NCBI GenBank assembly: GCA_016463365.1
Contig: JAEMRJ010000103.1
Span: 1-8,069, forward strand
Source of the DNA: Thermoleophilaceae bacterium
Lineage (GTDB): Bacteria > Actinomycetota > Thermoleophilia > Solirubrobacterales > JACPNS01
DNA: 8,069 bases
Direction: 5' to 3'
Made by a program: the position numbers and the translations under genes. Each line of letters opens with the position of its first letter. The stretch's first letter is position 1. The notes under the pieces are model-generated. The model did not search any database. It had not been told where the DNA came from and saw only the letters and a list, made by a program, of their open reading frames with translations. Below are positions 5,312 to 8,069 of this stretch, in pieces.

Positions 5312-6696
5312 GATGTCTGCTGATCGGGGCTCATTGCCAGGAGGGTGCGCATAGCGTTCTGGCGCATCACGCGGTAGGGCTTCTTCTTCCACCTGGCGCT
5401 GTCGGCCTGTTTGCCTGACTTGCGCGCGAAGTCCATCAACACTGCGCGTGAAGGTGCGTTGACGATCGGGTTGCCCCAGAAATTCATGACGTTCTTGAAG
5501 GCCTGCTCGGGGGATTCGTCCGGATCCCAGTTCTTGGCGTCCTTGTTGTCGCTCGGATCAAGCAGGGCTTCCTCCGTGGCGTGGCGCGCGACATTCCAGC
5601 GACCGCGGAAGCGACCGGTGTCGAGCCATGCGTCGTCGTCCCATCCGGCGACGTTCGGCGGGTAGAAGAGTCGCTGGCCGGTCTGCTCAGAAAGCCAGGC
5701 CCAGGCGTCGCTGGTGACACCGGCATTCTGCGCGCGCAGCAGCCCGGCGGTGAAGACGATCGGCGGCTTGATCATCCCGGGACCCTTGTAGAAGGCCGGG
5801 TGCATGAGAATCGCCTGAACGACGGGCCGGACGCGGTAGCCCTTGCGCTTGTAGAGGCTGATGAAGGCCTTGAGATTCTTGCCCGTCAGCGGCACGGGGA
5901 CGAAGTAGCTCCAGAGCTTCTGAACAAAGAACGCCGCGTGGTCGGGATGATCGATGCAGAGGTTGCAGCTGTCCTGCCAGCCGAAGTTTCCAGTCTTGCC
6001 GAAGATCGTTTTCGGATCGTTGTCGTGGCGCTTGTCTTCGAAGTGGAAGTTGTGGTGCCCCTCTGCTTCGCTCCATTCACTGGTGAAGCCGGTCAGGGCT
6101 CGTGCCTGCTCACGAACGTCAGTCTCGGTGTACCGGGCACCGGCGCCGAGTGTGAACAGTTCCATCATCTCTCGGCCGTAGTTCTCGTTGGGCGCACGCT
6201 TGTCGCTGCCGTCGCCCGAGAGCCACACAAGCATTGCCGGATCGACGGTGACGTTGTAGAGGAGCCCGCGAAAGCTGCCGAGGCACTTCTGGCGCAGCAT
6301 CTCGTTCTGGGCGACCATCAACTTCTGGTTGCCCACGCCATCGTTTGAAGTTGCAAACCAGTCGTGCCAGATCAGTGTCATCCGTTCATCGAGCTGATGG
6401 TTGCTGCGCACCATGCGATCGAGCCACCAGATGTGGTCGTGACCCCAGATGTCGTTGGGCTTCAACGGGTCTTCAAGCTGGGGGCTCGGTCCGACGAGCT
6501 GAGCTTTGCGCTTCGGGCTCACGATCGCCGCCACGGCACGCTTCATGCCCAGGCGTTTGTAACGCTTGATGTCACCGGGACGCGGGCCGAAGCCGGCGCG
6601 CCAGAGCAGTCGTTCGACCTCTTTCTGGCCGAACTTGCCCGTGTAGACCGGGATCTTTACGCTCCTGCTGGTGGATTTCTTCTTTTTGCGGGCCAA
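5308..6696 (-). CDS. DUF1800 family protein
   Basis: DUF1800 proteins are helical proteins of unknown reaction, commonly encoded just upstream of DUF1501 as here. The product has 462 residues. Family landmarks are VERLLWRAGFGPRPGDI (27-43), MTLIWHDWFA (106-115), NENYGREMMELFTLG (170-184), ARALTGF (198-204), HPDHAAFFVQKLWSYFV (250-266) and FYPPNVAGWDD (344-354). A Cys-x-x-Cys-x-x-His cluster (Cys244, Cys247, His250) lies at the start of the conserved HP...A..F segment. The start is TTG at 6696, giving MARKKKKSTSR; GGAG (6709-6706) lies 9 bases upstream, and the next in-frame Met, at residue 51, is inside the domain. The N-terminus is strongly basic and shows no signal peptide or Tat motif, unlike the two downstream partners. 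The gene ends in an ATGA overlap with DUF1501. It is the first gene of a three-gene coupled unit; a promoter in the 126-bp gap is likely but not clearly visible. Confidence 0.93.
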   Translation of the reverse strand: MARKKKKSTSRSVKIPVYTGKFGQKEVERLLWRAGFGPRPGDIKRYKRLGMKRAVAAIVSPKRKAQLVGPSPQLEDPLKPNDIWGHDHIWWLDRMVRSNHQLDERMTLIWHDWFATSNDGVGNQKLMVAQNEMLRQKCLGSFRGLLYNVTVDPAMLVWLSGDGSDKRAPNENYGREMMELFTLGAGARYTETDVREQARALTGFTSEWSEAEGHHNFHFEDKRHDNDPKTIFGKTGNFGWQDSCNLCIDHPDHAAFFVQKLWSYFVPVPLTGKNLKAFISLYKRKGYRVRPVVQAILMHPAFYKGPGMIKPPIVFTAGLLRAQNAGVTSDAWAWLSEQTGQRLFYPPNVAGWDDDAWLDTGRFRGRWNVARHATEEALLDPSDNKDAKNWDPDESPEQAFKNVMNFWGNPIVNAPSRAVLMDFARKSGKQADSARWKKKPYRVMRQNAMRTLLAMSPDQQTS

Positions 6697-6705
6697 CTGC
6701 GGAGG

Positions 6706-6709
6706 CTCC
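6706..6709 (-). promoter_or_regulatory. Ribosome binding site supporting the TTG start of DUF1800
   Basis: GGAG on the minus strand lies 9 bases before the TTG at 6696. It is one of the few recognisable Shine-Dalgarno sequences in the window and favours this rare start codon. It sits inside a small palindrome (CGGAG/CTCCG, 6700-6710). Confidence 0.5.
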
Positions 6710-6742
6710 GTCGCCTGTTTGAGAGATCGAGTGTCGTAATGC

Positions 6743-6759
6743 GAGCGAGCTGCTCGCTC
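6743..6759. repeat. Short inverted repeat between DUF3052 and DUF1800 genes
   Basis: GAGCGAGC (6743-6750) and GCTCGCTC (6752-6759) are exact reverse complements around one base; as RNA this would fold as a 6-bp stem with a 5-base loop. It lies 47 bases upstream of the DUF1800 start and about 65 bases past the DUF3052 stop. No T run follows on either strand, so terminator function is weakly supported. A dyad operator for the DUF1800 operon is the alternative. Confidence 0.4.
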
Positions 6760-6796
6760 TTCATTGAACCAACACGCATGAACGCCGTGGGGTGCG

Positions 6797-6810
6797 CATC
6801 GGTCATCGGT
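6797..6810. repeat. Tandem 7-base direct repeat downstream of the DUF3052 gene
   Basis: CATCGGT occurs twice in immediate succession (6797-6803 and 6804-6810), reading ACCGATG twice on the minus strand. It is within the 126-bp gap upstream of DUF1800 and could be a protein-binding site, but two copies of a 7-mer may also be chance. Apart from this, the inverted repeat and the ribosome binding site, I see nothing in the gap. Confidence 0.3.
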
Positions 6811-6822
6811 CCACCGTAAGAA

Positions 6823-7212
6823 TCAGCTGCTGGTGCGTAAGTCTTTCGGCACGACGAAGCGGATTGCTGAGTGTTGATCGTCGATCGAACAGATCTTGTT
6901 GTCCACGAGGTCGAAGCTCCTGGCCAGTGGCATCAGGTCTTCCTGCTTGACGTAGTTTGCGTGGCCCTTCTTGCGGGTGACTATCCAGACCGCGGTGGTG
7001 TCACTGATCGTGGGGCGGATGCGCTCCAGGAGCTCTTCGGCAGCACGGACGCTGATCGCGCTCTCGATGATGATGTCCAGGTCCGCACGCAACGCGCTGC
7101 GGGGCAGCTCGTCGCCGACGTCGCCGTGAACGCGAACGCGCATGCCGGGCTTGATCCCCAGCTTGTCGGTCAACTTCCGATGTGAATAGTCGCGCTCAGT
7201 CACCCCGCACAT
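6823..7212 (-). CDS. DUF3052 family protein
   Basis: The 129-residue protein matches my recollection of the DUF3052 family: a start reading DYSHRKLTDKLGIKPGMRVRVHGDVGD, a middle part with ISVRAAEELLERIRPTISDTTAVWIVTRKKG (split here by family-like spacing), and an end with LVDNKICSIDDQHSAIRFVVPKD. The layout, a KLGxKPGM opening, a Rossmann-like beta-alpha order and a VWIVT strand followed by a basic KKGH loop, recalls a reduced methyltransferase-like fold without an evident catalytic motif; that reading is inference. No signal peptide or membrane segment is seen, so it is probably cytoplasmic. The ATG at 7212 is preceded by GAGG with a 4-base gap; GTG at 7203 is a possible alternative start. 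It diverges from dapA across 33 bp and lies upstream of DUF1800 on the same strand, but the 126-bp gap makes co-transcription uncertain. No function is known to me. Confidence 0.75.
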   Translation of the reverse strand: MCGVTERDYSHRKLTDKLGIKPGMRVRVHGDVGDELPRSALRADLDIIIESAISVRAAEELLERIRPTISDTTAVWIVTRKKGHANYVKQEDLMPLARSFDLVDNKICSIDDQHSAIRFVVPKDLRTSS

Positions 7213-7233
7213 TCTGCCTCAGAGCGCGGCGCG

Positions 7234-7239
7234 TATGCT
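7234..7239 (+). promoter_or_regulatory. Candidate -10 element giving leaderless dapA mRNA
   Basis: TATGCT fits TANNNT and ends 6 bases before the dapA ATG (7246). Transcription would then begin at or next to the A of the start codon. No Shine-Dalgarno sequence is present in GCGCGGCGCG upstream, which agrees with a leaderless transcript, a frequent arrangement in Actinobacteria. No convincing -35 hexamer is seen about 17 bases upstream. Confidence 0.5.
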
Positions 7240-7245
7240 TGTCGC

Positions 7246-8069
7246 ATGCCTGAGTTTGGAACAGTCCTGACCGCAGTGGTCACCCCGTTTGACGCTGACG
7301 GCGCCGTTGACGAGAGTGCGTTCGTTCGCATCCTCGAACATCTGGCCGCCACCGGCAGCGATGGCGTGGTTGTCGCCGGCACAACCGGAGAAGCGTCAAC
7401 GCTCACAGACGAAGAGCACCTGGCCGTCATCGATCTTGCCGTCAAGGAGCGCCCCGACGATTTCACGATCATCGCCGGCGCCGGCTCCAACGACACGCAT
7501 CACGCCTGCCAGCTGACATCGAAGGCATCCGCGCTGGGCGTGGACGGGATCCTCTCAGTCACCCCGTATTACAACCGCCCGCCGCGCCGCGGGATCATCC
7601 GCCACTACGAAGAAGTCGCGAAGTCGACGGAGCTGCCGATCATCGTTTACAACATTCCCGCCCGCACCGGCACTGACATGCCCAACGATCTGCTCGAAGA
7701 ACTCGGCAGGATCGAGAACATCGTCGGCGTCAAGCAGTCAAACAACGACAACCTCGCCATGGTCGACGGCCTTCAGCTCTACGCCGGCAACGACGAGGTC
7801 TTTGCCAAGGTTCTCGACCTGGGCGGCAGCGGCGGAATCCTCACCGCGACCCACGTGGTCGGACCGGAGTTCAAGCGAATGGTCAACGAGCCTGAAAACC
7901 GTGACGAGATCCACAACTCGCTGCTTCCGGTCTTTGACGCGCTCGGCGTTGCACCCGCAGCCAGCGCAGACAAGGCGGCACTCAATCTGATGGGACTTCC
8001 CGGCGGCCACGTGCGCCTGCCGTACGTCGACTGCGACGAGTCCGAGACCGCGACGATCCGCGCGATGCT
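7246..8069 (+). CDS. dapA: 4-hydroxy-tetrahydrodipicolinate synthase, 3' truncated by window
   Basis: DapA condenses pyruvate with aspartate-4-semialdehyde, the first committed step of lysine/diaminopimelate synthesis, in the cytoplasm. The frame is open from ATG 7246 to the window end, giving 274 residues of an expected 290-300, so about the last 20 are missing. The key residues of the family are all visible: GTTGE (45-49) with the Thr-Thr pair that binds the substrate carboxylate, PYYN (107-110) and YNIPARTG (135-142) with the proton-relay tyrosines and the substrate-binding Arg140, and the Schiff-base Lys163 in VGVKQS. The C-terminal LPGGHVRLPYV is also typical. The start MPEFGTVLTAVVTPFD matches the usual N-terminus. 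The likely leaderless start is 33 bp from the divergent DUF3052 start. dapB lies about 3.7 kb to the left on the same strand, separated by the minus-strand block. Confidence 0.96.
   Translation, partial: MPEFGTVLTAVVTPFDADGAVDESAFVRILEHLAATGSDGVVVAGTTGEASTLTDEEHLAVIDLAVKERPDDFTIIAGAGSNDTHHACQLTSKASALGVDGILSVTPYYNRPPRRGIIRHYEEVAKSTELPIIVYNIPARTGTDMPNDLLEELGRIENIVGVKQSNNDNLAMVDGLQLYAGNDEVFAKVLDLGGSGGILTATHVVGPEFKRMVNEPENRDEIHNSLLPVFDALGVAPAASADKAALNLMGLPGGHVRLPYVDCDESETATIRAM

Noticed and set aside
5312..5392. A 27-residue N-terminal extension of DUF1501 from ATG 5392
   Set aside because: It would lie entirely inside the DUF1800 coding region. ATG 5311 gives a standard ATGA coupling and still leaves the Tat motif intact.
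5581..6348. 255-residue open frame on the plus strand
   Set aside because: Antisense to DUF1800. Its Val/Glu/Ala-rich product looks like a codon-pattern shadow and has no recognisable motif.
1..8069. CRISPR arrays, tRNA or rRNA genes, insertion sequences, prophage genes
   Set aside because: No regularly spaced repeats, cloverleaf-like segments, transposase or phage motifs were seen on either strand.

Overview
The window is GC-rich, gene-dense bacterial chromosome with short or overlapping gene junctions and several starts without a Shine-Dalgarno sequence. The order pnp – M16 peptidase – dapB, with dapA nearby, is a conserved arrangement in Actinobacteria (for example Streptomyces). The DUF1800/DUF1501 pair and the general composition would suit a deep-branching actinobacterium such as Thermoleophilia/Solirubrobacterales. 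The lineage is an inference; no rRNA or other marker is present.

Left part, plus strand (1-3522). The window opens inside pnp (polyribonucleotide phosphorylase, C-terminal 299 residues), which ends in an Arg/Gly-rich tail and a strong intrinsic terminator (925-956). A 51-base, nearly perfect hairpin (983-1033) follows, then an AAC(6')-like GNAT acetyltransferase (1065-1553), an M16 zinc peptidase of the processing-peptidase type (1566-2858, TTG start) and a compact dapB (2866-3522, GTG start). The last three genes are closely spaced and probably co-transcribed.

Middle part, minus strand (3519-7212). Transcribed in the order DUF3052-family protein (7212-6823), then after a 126-bp gap DUF1800 (6696-5308), DUF1501 (5311-3899) and a small secreted cupredoxin with a complete type 1 copper ligand set (3899-3519). 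The last three genes are joined by ATGA and TGATG stop/start overlaps, so they look translationally coupled. The cupredoxin and dapB converge and share one CTAG tetranucleotide for both stop codons. This block separates dapB from dapA.

Right part, plus strand (7246-8069). dapA (4-hydroxy-tetrahydrodipicolinate synthase), cut by the window end, diverges from the DUF3052 gene across only 33 bp and appears to have a leaderless promoter/start. DapA and DapB catalyse consecutive steps of lysine/diaminopimelate synthesis.

The most interesting element is the coupled DUF1800–DUF1501–cupredoxin operon: a widespread pair of poorly characterised families tied here to a copper protein. The 51-base hairpin ranks second. 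No CRISPR array, tRNA, rRNA, insertion sequence or phage gene was seen, and no gene-free stretch exceeds 300 bases.
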